A stretch of 20,632 nucleotides of DNA from Alphaproteobacteria bacterium. GTDB lineage: Bacteria; Pseudomonadota; Alphaproteobacteria; Rickettsiales; UBA3002. The notes under the pieces were generated by a model. That model made no database searches. It saw only the letters and a program-made list of their open reading frames with translations, and was not told the origin of the DNA. Position numbers and translations under genes: made by a program. Where the stretch lies: positions 1 through 20,632 of the forward strand of contig JAKFUW010000151.1 in assembly GCA_021732545.1 (NCBI GenBank), in the 5' to 3' direction. Shown here piece after piece: positions 13,827-20,232 of the stretch; position 1 is the first letter of the stretch; each line of letters begins with the position of its first letter.

Positions 13827-15896
13827 CTATTTCTCAACACTCCATGGCCTCGATCCTTGCGTTTGCGCTGTGTTTCCAATACGGATGCTTCCGTCATTTT
13901 CCAGCCACAACCAATGGCCGCCATTGCGCTCGCGCGCGCGCGCATCAATCATTACGTCTGCGTAGCATTTTCGCCGTCCCAGACCAAAAGATATCAGCAC
14001 CACATCGGCCTTGTTGCAGTCTTCTAGCAGCGCTTCATCGGTTTTGGGTATCGCAATCACCTTGCCCTTTACATGCGCCACACACCCCAACGCATCGCAC
14101 TTAAAATCGGGATGGTTTTTTGCAATGTAATTGAGCTCATTCATCCCATAACCATTCGCCCATTGTTGCGGCACAAAGCTCAAGCGCCGCCCTTGCAACG
14201 CTACCAACTCACCCTCGATTCGCGCTGCAATTTGTTTGCCATCGCGGCTGATAAGTAAATCAGGCAACTGCACCCACAGCATGCTACTGATACCGATGCC
14301 AACCAGCAGCAACCCCAGCCAGCGAGCGCGTTTGTGCCAGATCATCACCCAGCACCAGCCCAGCATTGACAGCACCATCCCTGCATCGGTGAGTGCCGGT
14401 GCAAACATCCGCGCATAGGGAATATCGGCCACCATCTGCGCCACCCACACCATGCCGCTGATGCCCGCTTGCATCGCATAAAGCGGCCACGCTTCCAGCC
14501 CAAACGGCATCGCAAAAAACGCCACAATCATGCTGGGCATAATCACGATTAGATTCAGCGGTTCCACCAGCAAATTTGCAACCGCCCCATAAAAGGTGAC
14601 ACTATTAAAATGATAGAGAATGAAAGGCGTCGTCACGGCTTCGGCCACAAACGATGTGGTCAACACGCCGCCAATATAAATCAACATCCGCTGCACATGT
14701 TGCTCACGCATTAATGCACGATCTGCGGCTGCTCGCACACGCTCATACCACGCAATCAGCCCGGCAGTGGCAAAGAATGAAAGCTGGAATCCGGGCTCTA
14801 ACACATAAGACGGATTAAACAGCAGCAACAAGATAGCCGCCCATACCAAAGACCGCATCGGCACCACCTCACGGTCGCAGATGATCGCACCCAGCACCAG
14901 CACCACCATAATATAAGCGCGCACCGCTGAGGCTGGCAGGCCTGAAACCAGCAGATATAATCCGGTGACAATCAGCGCCACCGCCGCTGCGATTTTTTTA
15001 TTATGAAAACCATGTTGGGTGAGCGGATTGAACACCAGTAAAAACCGCGTCGCAAAAAAAATCAGCCCTGACATCATTACCATATGTAAACCCGATATGG
15101 ATAAGATATGCGACAAATTTGAATCGCGCATCGCCTCGTTGATGTCATCTGGAATCGCGGCGCGGTCGCCTGTCATCAGCGCCGCGGCAATCGCGCCTTC
15201 CACGGGCTTGAGTGGCTCGCGGATGCGTGCTGATAACCGCTCGCGAAAGGCAGTCAGCGCCAGTTCCACATCATCCCACATGGATTCGGGCGCGGCCTCA
15301 ATGACTTTGAGCGGCGGTATAGCATAGCCCACCGCACCAATGCCGCGAAAATAAAAGAACCGTGCAAAATTAAATGCGCCAGGCATCACGGGGCCTGTCG
15401 GCGGCATCAACCCGCCGCGCAAGGTTACCCATTGGCCGGTGATCGCCTGATGCCCGGTACCTCGCAAGCTAACGCGTACACGGCGCGGCGTTTGCGCAAG
15501 CTCCAGCCCCTCAATCGACACGTGATCCAGCGTCAGGCGCAGGCCACCCACCACATCGGCCACTTCAATCAGTTGCCCACTCATCGTGGCAAATTTAAGG
15601 TCTTTTTCCAACAATCGGTGAGGTTGCCTATCGGTGAAAAACTTGGCGCTCGCAAAGCCTAGTGCCACTATCATGATCGCGAGCATCGCCCAGCGCCACA
15701 CCGATCCACGCCGCGCCAGCCACCGCCACCACACCAGCAAACATGGCAGCCCAAACAGGCTGCGCGCATCAGGCTCAAACGGCAACGCAAAATAAGCGAG
15801 CATGCCCAAGCACAGGCCAATCGGCAGCCACAGTACCCAGCGCTCGCGTTGGGAGTTTAGCCAGCCCGCCGATAAGTTCAAGATTGTGTTCATCAT
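13827..15896 (-). CDS. comEC: ComEC/Rec2-family DNA-uptake channel protein
   Basis: A 689-residue polytopic inner-membrane protein of the ComEC/Rec2 family, which carries single-stranded DNA across the inner membrane during transformation. N-terminal helices (WVLWLPIGLCLGMLAYFALP) precede a beta-rich DUF4131-like region at about 90-200. The Competence domain begins near residue 260 with SNLSHILSISGLHMVMMSGL, the family hallmark, followed by LLVSGLPASAVRAYIMVVLV and many more helices to about 545. The C-terminus ends with GSRPWSVEK, matching other alphaproteobacterial members; a full metallo-beta-lactamase domain is not evident, which is common in this class. No good ribosome site is visible; CATAAT at 15910-15905 lies eight bases before the ATG. 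It is divergent from gltX. Confidence 0.92.
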   Translation of the reverse strand: MMNTILNLSAGWLNSQRERWVLWLPIGLCLGMLAYFALPFEPDARSLFGLPCLLVWWRWLARRGSVWRWAMLAIMIVALGFASAKFFTDRQPHRLLEKDLKFATMSGQLIEVADVVGGLRLTLDHVSIEGLELAQTPRRVRVSLRGTGHQAITGQWVTLRGGLMPPTGPVMPGAFNFARFFYFRGIGAVGYAIPPLKVIEAAPESMWDDVELALTAFRERLSARIREPLKPVEGAIAAALMTGDRAAIPDDINEAMRDSNLSHILSISGLHMVMMSGLIFFATRFLLVFNPLTQHGFHNKKIAAAVALIVTGLYLLVSGLPASAVRAYIMVVLVLGAIICDREVVPMRSLVWAAILLLLFNPSYVLEPGFQLSFFATAGLIAWYERVRAAADRALMREQHVQRMLIYIGGVLTTSFVAEAVTTPFILYHFNSVTFYGAVANLLVEPLNLIVIMPSMIVAFFAMPFGLEAWPLYAMQAGISGMVWVAQMVADIPYARMFAPALTDAGMVLSMLGWCWVMIWHKRARWLGLLLVGIGISSMLWVQLPDLLISRDGKQIAARIEGELVALQGRRLSFVPQQWANGYGMNELNYIAKNHPDFKCDALGCVAHVKGKVIAIPKTDEALLEDCNKADVVLISFGLGRRKCYADVMIDARARERNGGHWLWLENDGSIRIGNTAQTQGSRPWSVEK

Positions 15897-15977
15897 CGAA
15901 AGCGATTATGGACATTTAACATTGAAATAAAAACTTAAAACGCATCATTCTTGAATGCGTGAATTTATCGGAGTTCT

Positions 15978-16049
15978 TGTCATCCCGCATTTATTGCGGG
16001 ATCTCCATCGGTGTTGCACCAGACCCCGCGTACCGCGTGCGGGGTGACA
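15978..16049. repeat. Palindromic element, type E, upstream of gltX
   Basis: TGTCATCCCGCATTTATTGC opens and GTGCGGGGTGACA closes it. Each end also has a local hairpin (ATCCCGCA with TGCGGGAT, and ACCCCGC with GCGGGGT). It lies between the divergent comEC and gltX genes and leaves 46 bases before the gltX ATG. It shares its ends and half-sequence with the element at 13750-13819. Confidence 0.87.
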
Positions 16050-16095
16050 GACTTTAAAATTTTCACGTCTTAATGAATGTCCCTGAAAGTACACC

Positions 16096-17544
16096 ATGAC
16101 CACCATCACTCGCTTTGCCCCCTCGCCCACCGGCTATCTGCACATTGGCAGCGCGCGCACGGCATTGTTTAACTGGCTTTTTGCCAAACATACGGGCGGA
16201 ACGTTTTTGCTGCGGATTGAAGACACCGACAAAGAACGCTCCACCGAAGACGCCACCCGCGCCATTATCGATGGGATGAAATGGCTGGGGCTCACGCATG
16301 ATGGCGAGATTGTGATGCAAAGCCAGCAAGCCTCCCGCCATGCGCAAGTGGCGCATGAGCTAGTTGCGAAAGGCAAAGCCTATCATTGCTATTGCAGCCC
16401 CGCCGAGCTAGAAGCAATGCGCGAGCAAGCCCGGCTAGCAGGCAAACCCATCCGCAGCCCGTGGCGCGATCAATCTGCCGCCAATGCTCCGGCTGGCATC
16501 AACCCCACCATCCGCATCAAAGCGCCGCTAACTGGCGAAGTGGTGATTGATGATGCGGTGCAAGGCACGGTGCGCGTGGCCGCAGAACAGCTCGATGATT
16601 TTATTATTTTGCGATCCGATGGATCACCCACCTATATGCACGCCGTGGTGGTGGACGATCACGATATGGGCATCACCCATGTAATCCGCGGCGACGACCA
16701 TCTGAACAACGCATTCCGTCAATGGATTATTTATGATGCGCTTGATTGGGATGTTCCTGTCTTTGCCCACATTCCGCTGATTCACGGGGCGGATGGCGCG
16801 AAACTTTCCAAACGCCACGGGGCTTTGGGCGTGGAAGAATATCGCGACATGGGCTATCTGCCCGAAGCCATTCGTAATTATCTGATGCGATTGGGCTGGA
16901 GCCATGGTGATGATGAAATTATTTCAACCGAGCAAGCCATAGAATGGTTCGACATTAAAGACGTGAATAAAGGTGCCTCGCGCATGGATTTTGATAAACT
17001 CGCCAATCTCAATGGCCATTATATCCGCGAGGCGGATGATGCGCGGTTGGTGGAGCTTGTGACGTCGCTCTTGGCAACCACGTCATCCCGACAGAGGCCA
17101 AAGGCCGACGAGGGATCTAACTCAACCGGTATAGACGCAATAGATTCCTCAGTCGCTACGCTCCATCGGAATGACGAGCTATTACTTCGCGCCATCCCCT
17201 CTCTCAAGCAACGCGCGAAAACGATATTGGAACTGGCTGAATCCGCTCGCTTTTATTTTGAACATCTGCCACCGCAAGATGACAAAGCCATAGGGCAATT
17301 AAACGATGGTTTAGCATTGATGCAAGGATTTATCCCGCTGCTAGAATCCGCAACCGATTGGACACACGACCCACTTTTTGCGCTGGCCAAAGACTACGCC
17401 GAACAATCAGGCGTAAAAATCGGCGCGCTGATGGCTCCCATCCGCGTGGCGATCACGGGCAGCACGGCCTCGCCCAGCATGTTTGAAGTGATGGAGATTT
17501 TGGGGAAAGATGAAAGCATGAAACGGTTGAAATCTGTTCTCTAA
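16096..17544 (+). CDS. gltX: Glutamyl-tRNA synthetase carrying an in-frame palindromic-element insertion
   Basis: A 482-residue class I aminoacyl-tRNA synthetase charging tRNA-Glu. The HIGH motif is in FAPSPTGYLHIGSARTALFN (His16), and the KMSKS equivalent is KLSKR in HGADGAKLSKRHGALGVEEY near residue 238. IIRGDDHLNN-type residues (VIRGDDHLNNAFRQWIIYDA) lie between. After the conserved NLNGHYIREADDARLVELV (to about residue 322), residues 329-360 (TSSRQRPKADEG, then DSSVATLHRND) are encoded by a palindromic element at 17081-17176, 96 bp or exactly 32 codons. Normal family sequence resumes at LLRAIPSLKQRAKTILELAE. The insertion is beyond both ATP-binding motifs, near the junction towards the anticodon-binding part, so the enzyme should still work. 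Many alphaproteobacteria have two gltX genes; whether this charges tRNA-Glu, tRNA-Gln or both is not known. Confidence 0.95.
   Translation: MTTITRFAPSPTGYLHIGSARTALFNWLFAKHTGGTFLLRIEDTDKERSTEDATRAIIDGMKWLGLTHDGEIVMQSQQASRHAQVAHELVAKGKAYHCYCSPAELEAMREQARLAGKPIRSPWRDQSAANAPAGINPTIRIKAPLTGEVVIDDAVQGTVRVAAEQLDDFIILRSDGSPTYMHAVVVDDHDMGITHVIRGDDHLNNAFRQWIIYDALDWDVPVFAHIPLIHGADGAKLSKRHGALGVEEYRDMGYLPEAIRNYLMRLGWSHGDDEIISTEQAIEWFDIKDVNKGASRMDFDKLANLNGHYIREADDARLVELVTSLLATTSSRQRPKADEGSNSTGIDAIDSSVATLHRNDELLLRAIPSLKQRAKTILELAESARFYFEHLPPQDDKAIGQLNDGLALMQGFIPLLESATDWTHDPLFALAKDYAEQSGVKIGALMAPIRVAITGSTASPSMFEVMEILGKDESMKRLKSVL
17081..17176. repeat. Palindromic element, type B, in frame within gltX
   Basis: CGTCATCCCGA (17081-17091) pairs with TCGGAATGACG (17166-17176). 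GAGGGATCT pairs with AGATTCCTC inside, and a side hairpin GGCC-AAA-GGCC stands at the left. Its right half matches the minus-strand reading of the intergenic element at 5175-5254. The length, 96 bp, is a multiple of three and the frame through it has no stop. Confidence 0.9.
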
Positions 17545-17551
17545 ACTTCCA

Positions 17552-17678
17552 CTCCCCCCTTGAGGGGGAATCAAAAGGCGCCAAGCCTTTTGGTGGGGGT
17601 AGAAACATAAGTTTATCTTCCCCCCACGCAACTCGCTGCGTTACACTTGCGAGTTCCTGCTCCCCCTCAAGGGGGGAG
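17552..17678. repeat. C/G-rich palindromic element, type F, between convergent gltX and toxin gene
   Basis: CTCCCCCCTTGAGGGGGA (17552-17569) is inverted at 17661-17678 as TCCCCCTCAAGGGGGGAG, and each end is also a small hairpin by itself. Inside lie AAAAGGC-GCCAA-GCCTTTT, GTGGGGG with CCCCCCAC, and AACTCGC with GCGAGTT. Unlike the other elements it does not end in GTCAT/ATGAC. It fills the gap between two convergent genes and may end transcripts from both sides, though no T-tract follows. Confidence 0.85.
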
Positions 17679-17694
17679 CGAAGAAAGTCATCCA

Positions 17695-17973
17695 TCAACT
17701 TTCATAAATCTCACGCCGATGACCAATCGCATTGATCGTCACCATCCGATGCTCATAATCGACCGTGTATAAAATCCGATAATCGCCCACGCGCAAGGCG
17801 CGCTGACCATACAAGCCGAATCGCAACGGCTTACCAAATGCAATGGGGTCTTGCATCAGCTTGGTTTCAATCGCTCGCTGAAGCTGCGTTTTGATGTTTG
17901 AGGTTAAGGCCGGAATATCTTTTTTGATCACTGATTCCAGATATTCGACTCGGTAAGGCTGATCGCCCGACAT
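17695..17973 (-). CDS. RelE/ParE-type toxin of the second toxin-antitoxin pair
   Basis: A 92-residue protein starting MSGDQPYRVEYLESVIKKDI. It has the RelE pattern: an N-terminal helix pair, DPIAFGKPLRFGLYGQRALR, then VGDYRILYTVDYEHRMVTIN and the ending AIGHRREIYE, where R(V/I)GDYRILY and GHRREIY are strongly characteristic. RelE-family toxins cut mRNA on the ribosome. A GTG codon at 17982 is in frame, but the ATG at 17973 shares its A with the antitoxin stop (TAATG), the usual coupled arrangement. The frame is complete and no key residue is obviously missing. Confidence 0.88.
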   Translation of the reverse strand: MSGDQPYRVEYLESVIKKDIPALTSNIKTQLQRAIETKLMQDPIAFGKPLRFGLYGQRALRVGDYRILYTVDYEHRMVTINAIGHRREIYES

Positions 17974-18197
17974 TATTTCCACGCATCCGCATGCGAAACC
18001 CGCGCACCTTTATCATCGGCAATGCGCTTATTACTGATATCCGACAATGCGCGATCTTCGCGTAGCTCCAGCGCCTCACGGATTAATTCTGCCGCCAGAG
18101 CCGATTTTGAAACATGATAATCATCGGCCATGGTGGCCAGTAATCCATTGCTTTGATCATCAAGTGTTACTTGAATGCGCGGGCGGTGCGTTGGCAT
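17973..18197 (-). CDS. Ribbon-helix-helix antitoxin (RelB/ParD-like)
   Basis: A 74-residue protein. The N-terminus RPRIQVTLDDQSNGLLATMA gives the beta strand and first helix, and DYHVSKSALAAELIREALEL the second helix, of a ribbon-helix-helix DNA-binding domain. The charged C-terminus (EDRALSDISNKRIADDKGAR) would bind the toxin. AGGAG five bases upstream of the ATG is a strong ribosome site. The stop overlaps the toxin ATG by one base. Such antitoxins normally repress their own operon together with the toxin, and a fitting palindrome lies on its promoter at 18219-18231. Confidence 0.85.
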   Translation of the reverse strand: MPTHRPRIQVTLDDQSNGLLATMADDYHVSKSALAAELIREALELREDRALSDISNKRIADDKGARVSHADAWK

Positions 18198-18218
18198 AAA
18201 AACTCCTATTCTTTGCTA

Positions 18219-18248
18219 AAGTGTACCACTTATGGCTCCATTGCGCAA
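18219..18248 (-). promoter_or_regulatory. Promoter and palindromic operator of the second toxin-antitoxin pair
   Basis: On the minus strand TTGCGC (18248-18243) is followed after 17 bases by TACACT (18225-18220). The palindrome AAGTG-TAC-CACTT at 18219-18231 covers the -10 box. A ribbon-helix-helix antitoxin dimer bound there would block RNA polymerase, so it is a good candidate for the autoregulatory operator. Confidence 0.55.
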
Positions 18249-18332
18249 GCCTTGCCACCCATGCCAACTTGCGATACAAGCGCCACAGCAATCGCGCTGG
18301 AAAATAACTTGGAATAATTATAAGATACAATC

Positions 18333-18908
18333 ATGACCATTTTACCCTTAGTCATCGCCCCTGATGAGCGCCTGAATCTGCCTTCAGCGCTCGTGACCAC
18401 GTTCGACAATAAACTCGAAAAACTAGGCGCTGATATGTTAGAGACCATGTATCACAGCCAGGGCATTGGTTTGGCTGCGGTGCAAGTGGGCGTGCATCAA
18501 CGGGTGATTGTGGTGGATGTGGAATGGGGATCGCCGCGCTATGCCGGAACCGACCGCGAAGGCCAGCCTGGCAAACCGATGGTGCTGGTGAACCCTGAAA
18601 TCATTGAATCATCAGCGACCATCGCAACCTTTTCTGAAGGTTGCCTGTCATTTCCGGAACATTATTCCGATGTGGAACGCCCCGCACAAGTGACTGTGCG
18701 CTATCAAGACGTGACAGGCGCAAACCACACCTTGCACGCCAGCGGCATTTTATCGGTGTGCGTCCAGCACGAAATCGACCACATTAACGGGGTTGTATTT
18801 GTCGATCATATCAGTAAGCTCAAGCGCGATATGATCTTGCGCAAGCTCAAAAAAGCTAAACGCTTTGGCGGGATGGATGCGATGCAAGACGAGCCTGCGA
18901 AAGTGTAA
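18333..18908 (+). CDS. def: Peptide deformylase
   Basis: A 191-residue metal enzyme that removes the formyl group from new protein N-termini. All three motifs are present: GIGLAAVQVG (residues 44-53), EGCLSFPEHY with the metal ligand Cys104, and QHEIDHINGVVFVDHI with ligands His146 and His150 and catalytic Glu147. EGCLSFP is the form found in active class I enzymes. The C-terminal KRDMILRKLKKAKRFGG is a usual tail. No strong ribosome site is visible. It heads a unit with a small exported protein and fmt, the enzyme that adds the formyl group; def next to fmt is a very common arrangement. Confidence 0.97.
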   Translation: MTILPLVIAPDERLNLPSALVTTFDNKLEKLGADMLETMYHSQGIGLAAVQVGVHQRVIVVDVEWGSPRYAGTDREGQPGKPMVLVNPEIIESSATIATFSEGCLSFPEHYSDVERPAQVTVRYQDVTGANHTLHASGILSVCVQHEIDHINGVVFVDHISKLKRDMILRKLKKAKRFGGMDAMQDEPAKV

Positions 18909-19286
18909 ATGATGCTAATGTTCTATACGCCGTCATTGCGAGGAAGCCGAGCGACCGAAGCAATCCATGGATTGCCACGCGTGCTTTGCACGCTCGCAAT
19001 GACAACGCTACTGGTTTTTCCTGTGCTAGCCGCTGAAAAAAACGCCCCCAACCCCGCTGCCATCATCGCGCCTTACCCGCCTGCGATCAAAACTCGCTTT
19101 TTAACCTCGTGCGTGGGGCTGCACAAAGAGATGATTCCGGCGTGCAAATGCATGATTTTGACTTTTGAAAAAGCGGTGCCGCTCAAAGATTATCTGGAAA
19201 TTGCAAAGCTGGAAGACCCCGCCCAAGACTCCCGCTTTAAAAATGTGGCAAGCGCCTGTTTGCGTCGCATTCAAACCACACCATAA
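18909..19286 (+). CDS. Small exported cysteine-containing protein, function unknown; N-terminus encoded by a palindromic element
   Basis: A 125-residue protein starting directly after the def stop. Residues 9-28 (SLRGSRATEAIHGLPRVLCT) are encoded by a type A palindrome and lead into the hydrophobic LAMTTLLVFPVLAAEKN, so the element supplies the basic and part of the hydrophobic region of the export signal. A start at the internal ATG (19000) would leave only about a dozen hydrophobic residues without a basic end, so a start at 18909 or 18918 is more likely. The mature part has cysteines in LTSCVGLHKEMIPACKCMIL and ASACLRRI, a CxxxxxxxxxCxC...C pattern suggesting disulfides in a small periplasmic helical protein. 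I do not recognise the family. fmt starts two bases after it. Confidence 0.7.
   Translation: MMLMFYTPSLRGSRATEAIHGLPRVLCTLAMTTLLVFPVLAAEKNAPNPAAIIAPYPPAIKTRFLTSCVGLHKEMIPACKCMILTFEKAVPLKDYLEIAKLEDPAQDSRFKNVASACLRRIQTTP
18931..19003. repeat. Palindromic element, type A, forming the 5' end of the gene between def and fmt
   Basis: CGTCATTGCGAGGAAGC opens and GCTCGCAATGAC closes it; ACCGAAGCAATCCATGG and ATTGCCACGCGTGC form the central arms, with GCGTGC-TTT-GCACGC as a side hairpin. In the frame of the gene it reads SLRGSRATEAIHGLPRVLCT and LAMT. Confidence 0.9.
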
Positions 19287-19288
19287 TC

Positions 19289-20158
19289 ATGCGCATCACC
19301 TTCATGGGCACACCCGATTTTGCCTTACCAACGCTGCAAGCGTTGATCGACGCGGCGGATCATGAGGTGGTTGCGGTCTATTCCCAGCCGCCGCGCCCAT
19401 CAGGTCGAGGCATGCGCGAGACACCTTCGCCCATTCATCAGCTTGCGCAAAAACATTCCATCCCCGTATTCACGCCCGCCTCGCTCAAATCGCTTGAGAT
19501 TCAGGCGCAATTTGCATCACATGCCTCGGATTTAGCCGTGGTTGCCGCCTATGGATTGTTATTGCCGCAAGCCATCTTGGATGCCTATCCGCATGGCTGC
19601 TTTAATATTCACCCATCGGATCTTCCGCGCTGGCGTGGAGCCGCTCCCATCCAGCGTACCATCATGGCAGGCGATACCATGAGTGCGATGTGCATCATGC
19701 AGATGAATGCAGGGCTGGATACTGGCGACGTGTTATTGCGCCAACCGGTGCGAGTGAATGACGGCATGAATGCTGGCGAATTTCATGATAAAATGGCGAC
19801 GCTGGGTGCTGAATGTTTGCTTAAAACATTAGAGCTTCACGGGCGGCTAGAGGCGGTGGTGCAAAGCGAAGATGGCATCACCTACGCGCATAAAATCTCT
19901 AAAGACGAGGCGATGATTGACTGGTCACAATCATCGGTGCAAATCCTCAATCACATTCGCGGATTGAACCCATACCCTGCCGCGCAATGCATCGTTGCTG
20001 GTGAAATCATCAAGGTGTTTGCGGCTGAAATTGCGTCTGGCGCAGCGCCGCTTACCTTTACCTGCGGCGATGGGCAATATATCCGCATCACGCAACTTCA
20101 ACGCGCTGGCAAAAAGCGCATGGGTGTCGATGACGCACTGCGAGGCTGGCCTCTTTAA
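19289..20158 (+). CDS. fmt: Methionyl-tRNA formyltransferase
   Basis: A 289-residue enzyme that formylates initiator methionyl-tRNA using 10-formyltetrahydrofolate. The start MRITFMGTPDFALPTLQALI is canonical. The loop SGRGMRETPSPI, the catalytic NIHPSDLPRWRGAAPIQRTI (Asn106, His108) and AGLDTGDVL (Asp144) are all present. The usual SLLPRWRG appears as SDLPRWRG. The C-terminal tRNA-binding domain has RGLNPYPAA and QLQRAGKKRM but seems to lack a loop of roughly 15-20 residues compared with the usual length of about 305-315. It is the last gene of def-(small protein)-fmt. No clear terminator follows; the small RNA gene downstream has its own promoter. Confidence 0.96.
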   Translation: MRITFMGTPDFALPTLQALIDAADHEVVAVYSQPPRPSGRGMRETPSPIHQLAQKHSIPVFTPASLKSLEIQAQFASHASDLAVVAAYGLLLPQAILDAYPHGCFNIHPSDLPRWRGAAPIQRTIMAGDTMSAMCIMQMNAGLDTGDVLLRQPVRVNDGMNAGEFHDKMATLGAECLLKTLELHGRLEAVVQSEDGITYAHKISKDEAMIDWSQSSVQILNHIRGLNPYPAAQCIVAGEIIKVFAAEIASGAAPLTFTCGDGQYIRITQLQRAGKKRMGVDDALRGWPL

Positions 20159-20197
20159 TAGGCAGCTTCCTACAAGGCACCCGACGATCTATTTTAG

Positions 20198-20226
20198 TTG
20201 AACCGATCCAAGAATTGGTGCATAAT
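20198..20226 (+). promoter_or_regulatory. Sigma-70-type promoter of the small RNA gene
   Basis: TTGAAC (20198-20203) and CATAAT (20221-20226) match the -35 and -10 boxes at four and five of six positions, with the optimal 17-base spacing. The predicted transcript start, about 20232-20233, is the first base of the closing stem of the structured RNA, which supports both calls. Confidence 0.7.
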
Positions 20227-20232
20227 TGCAAT

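Noticed and set aside
13703..14104. A rightward frame of 133 codons over the end of comEC.
   Set aside because: It is antisense to the conserved C-terminus of comEC and partly made of a palindrome; the predicted sequence has no family features.
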